From assembly GCF_946479715.1 (NCBI RefSeq), contig NZ_CAMLHF010000014.1, positions 1-45,142 of the forward strand: 45,142 nt of DNA, in the 5' to 3' direction. The translations under genes were made by a program, and so were the position numbers. The notes beneath the pieces are model-generated. The model made no database searches and was not told where the DNA came from. It was given only the letters and a program-made list of their open reading frames with translations. Shown here piece by piece: positions 25,304 through 34,136 of this stretch. This DNA is from an uncultured Pedobacter sp. (GTDB taxonomy: Bacteria > Bacteroidota > Bacteroidia > Sphingobacteriales > Sphingobacteriaceae). Position 1 is the first letter of the stretch, and each line of letters opens with the position of its first letter.

Positions 25304-26530
25304 TTAGCTATTCTTTACCAATATCTCTTTTGCCATTACCATTGGTACGCTGATGTATTTTTTTTCCATATAATCCATCACACGTTCCAGTACCAATCTG
25401 GAGTTTTCATCCAGGTTATTGATCTCTTCGGCAAAGATACCATTGATAGCAGTATGCTTAATTTCCTTTATTTTCTGAGGAACGCCACTCATGGCTATCT
25501 CAATTTCACGCTGGCGTAATACCAATTCAAAATCTTTGATATTCTCTTCAATGATGTGTTCTGCGTTAACCAGCTCATCATAGCGTTCTTGTATATTTTT
25601 GCGGGCAACTTCTTTTAAAGATTCTACCTCTATGAAATGTATCGGGAAGTTTTTCACTACTTCAGGAGCAGTGTCGTTAGGGATGGCAAGATCCACAATT
25701 ACTTTTTTACCGGTATCACCATTCAATAATTTCTTGTAGATGGCTTCAGTAATAATAGGTTCTGTAGCGCCGGTACAGGTAATAATAACATCAAATCCCT
25801 GATCGTAATTTTCTAGTTCCGAAAGTGGATATGCAGTGCCATTTAAATCTTTGGCTAGCGCTTCTGCATGTTCTAAAGTTCTGTTGAATACAGAAAAGTT
25901 AGAGTATTTATGTTTTTTAAGATATTGAGCGATGTTTTTGTTGGTTTCTCCTGCTCCGATGATGAGCAATTTTACATTGCCGCACATTTTTAGATCACGA
26001 AGTTTACGATAGGCAAGAGAAACAATGGAGACGGGATTTTTGGAGATATTGGTATGTGTATAAACCTCTTTAGCTGTTTTTACCACACGGTTCATGATCA
26101 TCCGCATATAATCGCCCGTAAATCCGGCAACCCTGCAAGCTTCATAAGCCTTCCGGATCTGGGCAAGAATTTCTTTTTCTCCTACAACCAGACTTTCTAA
26201 GGAACAGGATGTACGAAGCAAGTGATTAAACGCCTCTGCTTCTTCATAAACAGAAACATTTTCTATGAACTTATCCATGTATTGATCGGGCAGCCCCATA
26301 TCTAACACAGTAAGAAAACGACTGATAAAATCTCTGTCGACTTTTTCTGAGGATGTGAATACAAATTCAACACGATTGCACGTTCCTACGTAGAATATTT
26401 CTTTAACTCCTAACTCAGATTGAATGTTTCTCAATCTGTCGTCCAGCGTCTGCTCACATATCACCAATTTACCTAAAGATTTGAGGTCAATCTGTTTATG
26501 CGTAAAAGCAATGATCTTTAAATATTCCAA
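25304..26530 (-). CDS. hemA: Glutamyl-tRNA reductase
   Basis: Enzyme of 408 residues. It reduces glutamyl-tRNA with NADPH to glutamate-1-semialdehyde, the committed step of the C5 pathway. The catalytic cysteine is C51 in GTCNRVEFVF. SLVVGEKEILAQIRKAY and the nucleotide-binding LLIIGAGETNKNIAQYL follow, then a C-terminal helical dimerisation part. It is the first gene of the heme run, with a promoter-like box just upstream. Confidence 0.97.
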   Translation of the reverse strand: MEYLKIIAFTHKQIDLKSLGKLVICEQTLDDRLRNIQSELGVKEIFYVGTCNRVEFVFTSSEKVDRDFISRFLTVLDMGLPDQYMDKFIENVSVYEEAEAFNHLLRTSCSLESLVVGEKEILAQIRKAYEACRVAGFTGDYMRMIMNRVVKTAKEVYTHTNISKNPVSIVSLAYRKLRDLKMCGNVKLLIIGAGETNKNIAQYLKKHKYSNFSVFNRTLEHAEALAKDLNGTAYPLSELENYDQGFDVIITCTGATEPIITEAIYKKLLNGDTGKKVIVDLAIPNDTAPEVVKNFPIHFIEVESLKEVARKNIQERYDELVNAEHIIEENIKDFELVLRQREIEIAMSGVPQKIKEIKHTAINGIFAEEINNLDENSRLVLERVMDYMEKKYISVPMVMAKEILVKNS

Positions 26531-26560
26531 AATCTATTATCCTGTTTATTTTTAGCGAAA

Positions 26561-26568
26561 CAAAAGTA
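26561..26568 (-). promoter_or_regulatory. Candidate -7 box of the heme operon promoter
   Basis: TACTTTTG on the minus strand fits the Bacteroidota -7 consensus TAnnTTTG exactly and lies about 31 bp before the hemA start, which leaves a short leader. No good TTG -33 element is seen at the expected distance. The gap here is a divergent promoter region with the hydrolase gene. Confidence 0.45.
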
Positions 26569-26690
26569 ATAAGACGCCCTTGTTCCACTGTCATTATGCT
26601 GTAATTAAGAGTTATTTAGAAAGATTTTAAATAAATAAATTCATTTAAACATCCCGATATAAAAATTGTTATATTGGCTAAACACCATAA

Positions 26691-27530
26691 ATGCAGACAT
26701 ATATGATACAAAAGGAGCAATTTACAATAAAAGGAGCGGATGAAAAAAACATATTTGGCGACACTACATATGACGATAAAAACACAAACATTGGTACCAT
26801 AATATTTGTTCACGGCTTTAAAGGCTTCAAAGATTGGGGTACTCATAACCTAATTGCTGAATGGTTTGCTAAAAATGGCTACCGTTATGTGAAGTTTAAC
26901 CTTAGTCATGGTGGAGTAACAGAGCAAAATTTTAATGATGTAACTGATATGGAAGCCTTTGCTGACAATACATTTAGCAAGGAACTTTTTGATGTTGATC
27001 AGGTGGTTAACTATGTTTCGAACACCTATCCATCTTCGCCCATCTACCTGATCGGACATAGTCGGGGCGGAGGGCTATCCATCATAAAAGCGGCTAATGA
27101 TGAAAGGATTGACAAGCTGATTACATGGTCGTCTATTTCAGATTTCTCGAGCCTTTGGAAAAAAGAACAGGAAGAAGAATGGACTAAAACAGGAAAAATC
27201 TATGTAGAAAATGCACGGACTAAAGAAAAAATGCCGTTAAATAGCACGTTGTTACAAGATTTTAACAAGCACCATGAAGAGTTGAACATTTTGAATGCTG
27301 CAAGAAAGATAGATATCCCATGGTTAATTTTGCATGGCGACGATGATGTAAATGTGAAGTTTAGTGTTGCGCAAGAGCTGGCACAAAAACAACTCAAAGC
27401 AAGAATACAAAAAGTTGAGGGGGCTAATCATGTTTATGGAGCATCACATCCGTATACATCGGAAAGCTTACCTGAGCATTTACAACAGGTAGCAGAACAA
27501 ACACTTCAGTTTATTAAACTTCATGATTAA
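26691..27530 (+). CDS. Alpha/beta hydrolase (dienelactone hydrolase/peptidase-like)
   Basis: Cytoplasmic hydrolase of 279 residues with an intact triad: nucleophile S124 in GHSRGG, an Asp in HGDDDVNV (217-219) and H247 in GANHVYG. An oxyanion HG motif is at 41-42 (FVHGFKGFKDWG). The opening MIQKEQFTIKG shows that the ATG at 26703 is an alternative start. This is the general serine-hydrolase group often annotated as alpha/beta hydrolase or prolyl oligopeptidase-like; substrate unknown. It is divergent from hemA and is followed by a tiny membrane protein gene 30 bp downstream. Confidence 0.9.
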   Translation: MQTYMIQKEQFTIKGADEKNIFGDTTYDDKNTNIGTIIFVHGFKGFKDWGTHNLIAEWFAKNGYRYVKFNLSHGGVTEQNFNDVTDMEAFADNTFSKELFDVDQVVNYVSNTYPSSPIYLIGHSRGGGLSIIKAANDERIDKLITWSSISDFSSLWKKEQEEEWTKTGKIYVENARTKEKMPLNSTLLQDFNKHHEELNILNAARKIDIPWLILHGDDDVNVKFSVAQELAQKQLKARIQKVEGANHVYGASHPYTSESLPEHLQQVAEQTLQFIKLHD

Positions 27531-27560
27531 TTGGTATATTAAGGTTCAAATTTTAAAATT

Positions 27561-27686
27561 ATGCTAGATTCTTTGAAAACTTATTTTGGCTTGAACCCTG
27601 TTTTAGTGGGTGCATTTTTTGTTTTAGGCGCTATTGAAATTGCTAAACTGGGCTATAATCTTGGTGTTTGGCTTAAAGCTTATTAG
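27561..27686 (+). CDS. Tiny single-helix membrane protein (41 residues)
   Basis: A frame of 41 codons plus stop. It encodes a short polar start (MLDSLKTYFGLN), one hydrophobic segment of about 20 residues (PVLVGAFFVLGAIEIAKLGY) and a short basic end (NLGVWLKAY). It lies 30 bp after the hydrolase gene on the same strand. The base after its TAG stop is the first base of a perfect inverted repeat that fills the gap to the convergent gene, which is how a real gene end would look. No family recognised. Confidence 0.6.
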   Translation: MLDSLKTYFGLNPVLVGAFFVLGAIEIAKLGYNLGVWLKAY

Positions 27687-27748
27687 TAATAACTACAAAA
27701 AAAAGAGGGTGTCTTAGAAAAGACACCCTCTTTTTTTTGTAGTTATTA
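27687..27748. terminator. Bidirectional terminator between convergent genes
   Basis: A perfect 28-bp inverted repeat: arms 27687-27714 and 27721-27748, loop TAGAAA. The core is GAGGGTGTCT/AGACACCCTC, flanked by A8 on the left and T8 on the right, so it can terminate in both directions. The left arm begins right after the TAG of the small gene. The right arm ends on the last base of the DUF2911 stop codon. Confidence 0.92.
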
Positions 27749-28261
27749 TTTAACAGTAAACGGCACTAAAACATTACCCCATAAAAGGCTAACTTTTCCA
27801 GATTTATCAATCTTAAAAGTCATTTTTTCAGTTGCAGAAGCAGCTTTACCAGGTTTTACTGCTACACGAAGTGCATCATCTGCCTCGGTGTAATCAGTAC
27901 CCCATTGTTTCCAGGTTTTGTTAAAGATAATAGTCCATTCTTTTTCTCCGGGAATGGTATACAACCCATATTTACCGGCAGCAAGGGCTTTACCTTCTAC
28001 CTTTACATCTTTGCTTGTTTCAAATACAGTTGCTTCATTTGCGCCGGTACGCCATACTTTTCCATAAGGTGCAATATCAGCTCCTATTTTACGGCCTTTA
28101 ACTGAAGGCTGACTGTAATCAATGGTTACTGCAGCTCCAGATGCAAGAGTTTCTTTTGCTGTAGCTGGTGGGCTAACTCTTTTGGACTTGTCATCCTGGG
28201 CAGAGCTGGTCAGCGTGGTAAACAAACCAGCAATTAATGTTAATACAAATAACTTTTTCAT
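27746..28261 (-). CDS. DUF2911 exported protein
   Basis: Exported protein of 171 residues with a signal peptide (MKKLFVLTLIAGLFTTLTSS, cleaved near SSA). The rest matches DUF2911: VTIDYSQPSVKGRKIGADIA, then PYGKVWRTGANEATVFETSK, LAAGKYGLYTIPGEKEWTII and TWKQWGTDYTEADDALRV, with a C-terminal strand LLWGNVLVPF. The family is common in Bacteroidota and of unknown function; the strand-rich sequence suggests a beta-sandwich. The stop codon is shared with the arm of a bidirectional terminator. A TATCTTGG element (28280-28287) upstream is one base from the TAnnTTTG consensus. Confidence 0.93.
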   Translation of the reverse strand: MKKLFVLTLIAGLFTTLTSSAQDDKSKRVSPPATAKETLASGAAVTIDYSQPSVKGRKIGADIAPYGKVWRTGANEATVFETSKDVKVEGKALAAGKYGLYTIPGEKEWTIIFNKTWKQWGTDYTEADDALRVAVKPGKAASATEKMTFKIDKSGKVSLLWGNVLVPFTVK

Positions 28262-28427
28262 AAAATTGAGTTTTTACCTCCAAGATAAGAAAAATATGTT
28301 TAATAAATGCCCAGACTTCACCTGAATCAAAATGAAGCCCGAGCGGATTTAATTAAAGGATATAATAAAAAAGCCATTCATCCTTTTCAGCATTTGATTG
28401 CACCAAACCAAATACCCTTACTTTCGC

Positions 28428-29339
28428 TTATTGTGAAGAAGCAAAGTTCTTTGAAATAAAGTTGAAAGAGAGCATAGCCACCCCTTCTCCATCAACATCC
28501 TTATCTCTAATTACACCAAGTTGAAGTGTATTTTCATCAAGAGATAAAATCTTATAGGTTGTCCAGTTACTTATTCCTGTAATTCCATTTTTTGCAGGTT
28601 TATATCCTCTAAGGATTGAACCTGAATTGATGGTTAACATTTTCGTATTAACATTTAAAAAATAAGTTCCATTTTGTATAATTCCATTTTCCATAGGTTT
28701 AACGGCTTTAAAAGAAGCAGTTCCTTTTAGTCCAAACGTCATTACCCCATAATCACCTTTGGCCATCATATTCGGATAAATGTCGGCAAGTCCCGGCCCC
28801 CAATTCCAGCAATCAGCACCATAGCATCCTGTGGTATTGGCACCCCATGGACCCCCGTCTTTAAGCCAACCAATATTTACTCCATAAAATGCAAAAGGCC
28901 CTGCAAAATAAACACCTTCCGTATCCAATACCCATTCTTTCTCACTACCAACACCGCCAGTAAGCGCTATCCAAAGTGGGTCGTTCACGTAGTTCAAATT
29001 ATCCTGTGTAACTTTTACGATTACAGAATCCATCTTCACTTCTAATCCTCCGCTGAGTACAGAAAACTTAATCACATAATCTCCTTTAAAGGCAAACTTA
29101 ACTGTGTCTGTCATCCTTCTGGAGGTTCCTGTTCCATAATCCCACATAGATATAGTTCCGGGTGTAGCGTTTTTAAGAATTACTGTATTTCCACCGGCAT
29201 CGGCCTGTAAATCCTGGGTTACAGTGTATTGAATTTCTGATTTATCGAGCGTCCTATCAATACTGTGCTTATCTTTTTTGCACGCACTGAACAGCAAAGG
29301 CATCATCAGCATTGCAAATATTTTTATATATAATTTCAT
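28428..29339 (-). CDS. PKD-like surface lipoprotein downstream of SusD (putative glycan-binding protein)
   Basis: I take the ATG at 29339, 14 codons inside the longest frame, because it gives a clean lipoprotein signal ending PLLFSAC (C20 of a 303-residue protein) and removes the overlap with susD. A PKD/Ig-like N-terminal domain (about 50-105; VILKNATPGTISMWDYGTGT, then GDYVIKFSV) is followed by a domain with aromatic residues suited to sugar contact (GWLKDGGPWGANTTGCYGAD, with CWNWGPG next). In SusCD loci the gene after susD commonly encodes a surface glycan-binding lipoprotein. I cannot match it to a named family. It is the last gene of the locus. Confidence 0.7.
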   Translation of the reverse strand: MKLYIKIFAMLMMPLLFSACKKDKHSIDRTLDKSEIQYTVTQDLQADAGGNTVILKNATPGTISMWDYGTGTSRRMTDTVKFAFKGDYVIKFSVLSGGLEVKMDSVIVKVTQDNLNYVNDPLWIALTGGVGSEKEWVLDTEGVYFAGPFAFYGVNIGWLKDGGPWGANTTGCYGADCWNWGPGLADIYPNMMAKGDYGVMTFGLKGTASFKAVKPMENGIIQNGTYFLNVNTKMLTINSGSILRGYKPAKNGITGISNWTTYKILSLDENTLQLGVIRDKDVDGEGVAMLSFNFISKNFASSQ

Positions 29340-29367
29340 TTCTTTAATGATTAAAATAGATGATCTG

Positions 29368-30960
29368 TTACCAGCCTGCATTTTGTTTTAAAGTTCCATT
29401 AGAAAGACCGATTTGGGTATACGGTATTTGTTGCAAACCTTTTGTAGCAATGATATTTGCAGCAGATATTTTTTTCTCTGCACTTACACCACCATTTAAT
29501 ACCGTTGAAGTTTCGGCAATTTCCTGAGCTGCTTTATCTATTCCCTGGCGCAGTAAATCATAATAGCGTATTCCTTCAAAAGCAAATTCCAGTCTGCGCT
29601 CTCTAATGATGTTAGCCTGGCTTATCGCCAACGGAGTAAATGCACCCTTATATGCACGCTGCCTAACAGCATCAAAATAGGTTTGCGCATTTCCACTTCC
29701 CAGCTCTGCGGCCATCAATAATACATCAGCATAACGGATAGATACATAATCCTGGAACTGACCAATCTGAAAGTTTGTATTACCATGAGCTTCCGGCAGA
29801 GGCTTGCCATCTAACCCGATCATTGGGCTATATTTTTTCACATAGTAACCAGTATATTCTCTTTGGCCTTTTTGATTTGTGAAGGGCAGGTTTTCATCTA
29901 CAATTGAAATGATAGAGCCAGCTCTTCTCGTATCGGTAGGCAAGTATGCATTCCATAGTTTAGGGTTTACGGTTTCAGCACCCCATCCGTTTCCATACGG
30001 GTAAAGTGCCTGCTCACGAATACCTGTCATTATCATCCAATGGTTGCCATCGGTATTGCCATCATAATCACTTGTATAAGTATATTTTATTGCAAAAATG
30101 TTTTCCTTATTATCCTCACCTGCATATGATGTTAGTGATGCAGCAGGCCATAGGTTTGCAAAATTTTCAATTAGACCATATCCGCCTTTTGTAATTACAT
30201 CTTCAAGATATGCAAGTGCTTCTGGTTTAGATATAAGACCAACTAAATCTGCCTTTGCATAATAACCAGTGTAGAACAAGAATACACGACCTATCAGCGC
30301 TTCGGCAGCATACCTGGTAACTCTGCCATGATTGGCAACAGCCTGAGCCGGGTAAGCAACTTCTGGTAAATTTGCTGCAGCGAATTTTAGATCGTCAGCA
30401 ATTACCTTGTAAACTTCATCTGGATTGCTCTGTGGTAAATTCTCGGTAGATGGAGCAGTTAACAACGGAATATTACCCCAAAGTCTAACCATATCAAATA
30501 GCAGGTAGGCACGCAGAAAGCGGGCCTCAGATTCGTATGTTTTTCTCAACTCAGTATCTTTACCCCATTCAATCTGATCCAATTTACCCAGAAGGGTATT
30601 GCAACGAAACAGCGCTCTATAATACAAAACCCAATTCCGATTATATAAATTTTGGTCTGATGGCGAACGCGACTTATCAAATTCATCAATCATCTGATAA
30701 CCAAAACCATCAGAATTACCGGTTGCACCAAAAGTATTGTCAGACATTACTTCGGCTGCAACCGGTAAGGCGATCCCCTCAGACCACACAACCTGTAGTC
30801 CATCATAACAGCCAACAAGTGCAGTAAATGCGTCCTTTGGTGTTTTGTAAAAATTTTGATCTGTTACTGCTGTCACTTGCTCAGTATCCAGAAAACCTTT
30901 TTTGCATGCGCCTAAAGATAAAAGGCTTAGTGCAACAGCATATATTTTTATAGCTTTCAT
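29368..30960 (-). CDS. SusD/RagB-family nutrient-binding lipoprotein
   Basis: Surface lipoprotein of 530 residues that binds glycan and caps the SusC transporter. The signal ends LLSLGAC (C19). The N-terminal SusD-like domain has FLDTEQVTAVTDQNFYKTPK and DAFTALVGCYDGL; TPR-type helices (SEARFLRAYLLFDMVRLWGN) follow, and the C-terminal RagB/SusD part has VSIRYADVLLMAAELGSGNA and IRERRLEFAFEGIRYYDLLR. It lies 18 bp after the SusC stop, the usual order. Length is typical of the family. Confidence 0.96.
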   Translation of the reverse strand: MKAIKIYAVALSLLSLGACKKGFLDTEQVTAVTDQNFYKTPKDAFTALVGCYDGLQVVWSEGIALPVAAEVMSDNTFGATGNSDGFGYQMIDEFDKSRSPSDQNLYNRNWVLYYRALFRCNTLLGKLDQIEWGKDTELRKTYESEARFLRAYLLFDMVRLWGNIPLLTAPSTENLPQSNPDEVYKVIADDLKFAAANLPEVAYPAQAVANHGRVTRYAAEALIGRVFLFYTGYYAKADLVGLISKPEALAYLEDVITKGGYGLIENFANLWPAASLTSYAGEDNKENIFAIKYTYTSDYDGNTDGNHWMIMTGIREQALYPYGNGWGAETVNPKLWNAYLPTDTRRAGSIISIVDENLPFTNQKGQREYTGYYVKKYSPMIGLDGKPLPEAHGNTNFQIGQFQDYVSIRYADVLLMAAELGSGNAQTYFDAVRQRAYKGAFTPLAISQANIIRERRLEFAFEGIRYYDLLRQGIDKAAQEIAETSTVLNGGVSAEKKISAANIIATKGLQQIPYTQIGLSNGTLKQNAGW

Positions 30961-30978
30961 ATTTTTATGATCTTGTAG

Positions 30979-33900
30979 TTAAAACTTAAGATTGGCTCCT
31001 ATCATGAATGTTCTTGGTCTTGGATAATAACCTAAGTCAATACCCGACGCGAATCCTTGAGTACCATAACCTATCTCAGGGTCCATTCCATCGTATTTTG
31101 TAAAGGTGTAAACGTTTAATGCAGCAGCATATAACCTTACCTGTTTCAGGTAACTCTTTTTAAATACCTTCCCAAGATCATAACCAACAGTGATGTTACT
31201 AATCCTTAAGAAATCACCTTTTTGAATATACAGATCAGAGAAATTACTCCAATTCCGGTTGTCTTCAGTTAAGCGGGGAATGGTGTTCGATGAACCCTCT
31301 CCGTGCCATCTATCGAGTATTCGGGTCGTATAATTACCAAACTGACTAGACGGATTTCTGTAAGATTGAACAATATCATTCCCGGCTACTCCAGAAGCTA
31401 CAATAGAAAAATCGAAGCCTTTATAGTCACCCGAAAGTGTAATACCAAACGTATAATTAGGGTTCGGATTACCGATCATTCCTCTATCCAGATTATCTAT
31501 CATACCGTCACCGTTAATGTCTACATACTTAACGTCTCCAGGAGCAGCGGTTGGTTGTATAACCTTACCATTGGCAGATCTGTAATTCTGAACCTCGGCT
31601 TCGTTCTGAAAAATACCTGCTGTTTTTAGGCCCCAGAAATAACCAATTGGGAAGCCGGTTTGAGCACGATAGAACTCAAGTGCATTGTTGAACAGTTCAT
31701 TCTCGCCACCATGAATAATTTCATCGGAAGTAGGAATATTTTCAACTTTATTCTTATTGTAAGCACCATTAACCCCAACAGAATAATTAAACTCACCCAC
31801 CTTGTTTCTATAAGTAAGTGCCAGTTCTATACCTGTATTTTTGACATTACCACCATTAATAAAAGGAGGATTGGCGCCAGCTGTAGCAAGAATTGGCACA
31901 GCTATTAACCAATCTTTAGTAGTTTTATTATACCAGTCGAAGTTCAACGCAAATTTGCCCTGCAAAAAATTAGCATCAAATCCAATATTAGTCTGTTCTG
32001 AGGTTTCCCATTTCACTGCAGGATTACTAATTCTTTCCTGGTAGCCACCAGGAGTAAGCACACCCTCATCAGGACCAAAAATATAATTTGTATTATTTAG
32101 CTTAATTGGTGCCAGATATTGAAACGCATCTATATTTTGACTTCCAACCTGCCCCCAGCTAGCACGCACCTTCAGAAAGTCTAACCAGTCCTTTTGTCCC
32201 TGCATAAAATTCTCGTTTGTTACTACCCATCCTGCAGAAACAGAAGGGAAATACCCCCAGCGGTTTGCCGGGCCAAAACGTGAAGAACCATCAGCTCTGA
32301 AAGTGGCATTTAACAAGTATTTTTCTTTGTAATTATAATTTAACCTACCAAAATAAGATAACCTGCGATCTGGATCGTTTGGTCTACCTCCAATAGTGAT
32401 ACCCGCTATGTTTTTACCCGTTGCGTTACTAAGCCAGGCATAATCAAAACTATCAGCAATCAAATTTGTATTGGTTCCAAAAATACTGGAACCATCTGCA
32501 CGATATGCAGAGCTACCCACCATAGCTTCAAAAGTATGGTCATTATTTAAGGTAAATTTATAACTCAACAAATTATCCCAGATCAGAGATTTACCTTTAT
32601 TCATCGACTGGCTTGCTTTGTTAACAAGGTTATAAGTATAAACAGAAAGACTATATATAGGGGTATAAGAACGACTTTCACCTGCGCTGTAATCCATACC
32701 TAAACTGGTCCTGAATTTCAGATTTTTAATCGGTTCAATTACCATATAAATATCACCCAGTATACGCTGAGTATTATTTTTGTTCTGGCTGTTATATACC
32801 ATCGATGCATAAGGATTTGCCTCAGCATTATTCCATGTAGACTTGCTGTTGTCGAAGAAGTTTCCATCCTCATCATACATCTTCAAAAATGGGCTGGCAC
32901 TAAATGCTCCACGTAGTGTGTTATTATACTGATTACCAACACTTATACCATTATTTTTAATATCTGAGTAGGTAAGGTGCTGACCAATTTTGATGATATC
33001 TTTATAAAAGTTATGTTCAGAATTGATCTTAAAGCTGTAGCGCTGGTAATTAGACAAGCCTTTACCCCCTACAATACCTTCCTGCCCGGTATAAGATAAA
33101 CCCAATGAATAAACTGAGGCTTCAGATGCACCGGATGCTCCAAGTGCATAATTTTGTGTAAGTGCATTGTCTACAAACATCTCGTCCATCCAGTTTGTAC
33201 CTTTGCCAAACGCTTTTATTTCATCATTAGTAAACAATGGTTGCTTTCCTCCATTCACAGCAGCTTCGCTCATCATAGCTGCGTATTGCGAAGCATCAAG
33301 CAGCTCTAATTTTTTAGCAACATTTTGTACACCTGCGTAAGCATCAAAAGTAATTTGTCCAGTCTGCCCGCGTTTACCTTGTCGTGTAGTAACCAACACA
33401 ACACCATTAGCCGCCTGGGAGCCATAAATAGCCGCAGACGCAGCATCTTTTAAAACATCGATCGATTCGATATCCGATGAGTTTAAATAAGTGATATCAC
33501 CTGTAAGCACTCCATCTACAACATATAGCGGCGATGCATTACCAATGGTACCTAAGCCCCTTATGGTTACTTTAATGTTTTCGCCAGGCTGACCAGAAGT
33601 AGATGTAATTTGTACACCGGGAGTTTGCCCCTGTAAGCCTTGCAAGGCGTTAGTGGTACTTTGCTTTTGCAGCGTTTCTCCTTTAATCTGAACCGTGGCA
33701 CCCGTTACCAGCTTCTTTTGCTGAACGCCATACCCCACTACCACTACTTCGTTGAGGCCCTGGTTATCTTCAGCCAAACTAATGTTGATGGTGTTACCTT
33801 GCCCAACTGTTACTTCTTTGGCTACAAAACCAATAGAACTAACCTGTAGTATATCTCCGGTTTGAGCATTAATGGTGTATGCACCATCGTTATCGGTTCC

Positions 33901-34089
33901 TGTTCCGCCGGTTTTTCCTTTTACTTTTACTACTGCACCCGGTATAGCGAGCCCATCCGCTGCAGTTACTTTTCCACTGATCTGACGCTGCTGTGCAAAT
34001 AGAGATTCGCTAAAAACAAGCAGTGAAAGAAACATCAGCAGAAAAATATGTTCTCTTTTAATCATAGAATTCTTTTTCATGCCGTTCAT
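30979..34089 (-). CDS. SusC/RagA-family TonB-linked outer-membrane transporter
   Basis: Outer-membrane importer of 1036 residues. A signal peptide (ending SLFAQQ) is followed by a carboxypeptidase-like domain (about 35-105, GKVTAADGLAIPGAVVKVKG). The plug is at about 115-235 and has GQTPGVQITSTSGQPGENIK, VTIRGLGTIGNASPLYVVDG and AASAAIYGSQAANGVVLVTT. A long barrel follows, ending RPRTFMIGANLKF. It takes up oligosaccharide with the SusD partner, powered by TonB. The ATG at 34080 is an alternative start. It follows the GH31 gene by 47 bp. Confidence 0.97.
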   Translation of the reverse strand: MNGMKKNSMIKREHIFLLMFLSLLVFSESLFAQQRQISGKVTAADGLAIPGAVVKVKGKTGGTGTDNDGAYTINAQTGDILQVSSIGFVAKEVTVGQGNTINISLAEDNQGLNEVVVVGYGVQQKKLVTGATVQIKGETLQKQSTTNALQGLQGQTPGVQITSTSGQPGENIKVTIRGLGTIGNASPLYVVDGVLTGDITYLNSSDIESIDVLKDAASAAIYGSQAANGVVLVTTRQGKRGQTGQITFDAYAGVQNVAKKLELLDASQYAAMMSEAAVNGGKQPLFTNDEIKAFGKGTNWMDEMFVDNALTQNYALGASGASEASVYSLGLSYTGQEGIVGGKGLSNYQRYSFKINSEHNFYKDIIKIGQHLTYSDIKNNGISVGNQYNNTLRGAFSASPFLKMYDEDGNFFDNSKSTWNNAEANPYASMVYNSQNKNNTQRILGDIYMVIEPIKNLKFRTSLGMDYSAGESRSYTPIYSLSVYTYNLVNKASQSMNKGKSLIWDNLLSYKFTLNNDHTFEAMVGSSAYRADGSSIFGTNTNLIADSFDYAWLSNATGKNIAGITIGGRPNDPDRRLSYFGRLNYNYKEKYLLNATFRADGSSRFGPANRWGYFPSVSAGWVVTNENFMQGQKDWLDFLKVRASWGQVGSQNIDAFQYLAPIKLNNTNYIFGPDEGVLTPGGYQERISNPAVKWETSEQTNIGFDANFLQGKFALNFDWYNKTTKDWLIAVPILATAGANPPFINGGNVKNTGIELALTYRNKVGEFNYSVGVNGAYNKNKVENIPTSDEIIHGGENELFNNALEFYRAQTGFPIGYFWGLKTAGIFQNEAEVQNYRSANGKVIQPTAAPGDVKYVDINGDGMIDNLDRGMIGNPNPNYTFGITLSGDYKGFDFSIVASGVAGNDIVQSYRNPSSQFGNYTTRILDRWHGEGSSNTIPRLTEDNRNWSNFSDLYIQKGDFLRISNITVGYDLGKVFKKSYLKQVRLYAAALNVYTFTKYDGMDPEIGYGTQGFASGIDLGYYPRPRTFMIGANLKF

Positions 34090-34136
34090 AAAGATTTGGT
34101 AAATAATTGATTCATTTTATATTGGTTTAATTTTGA

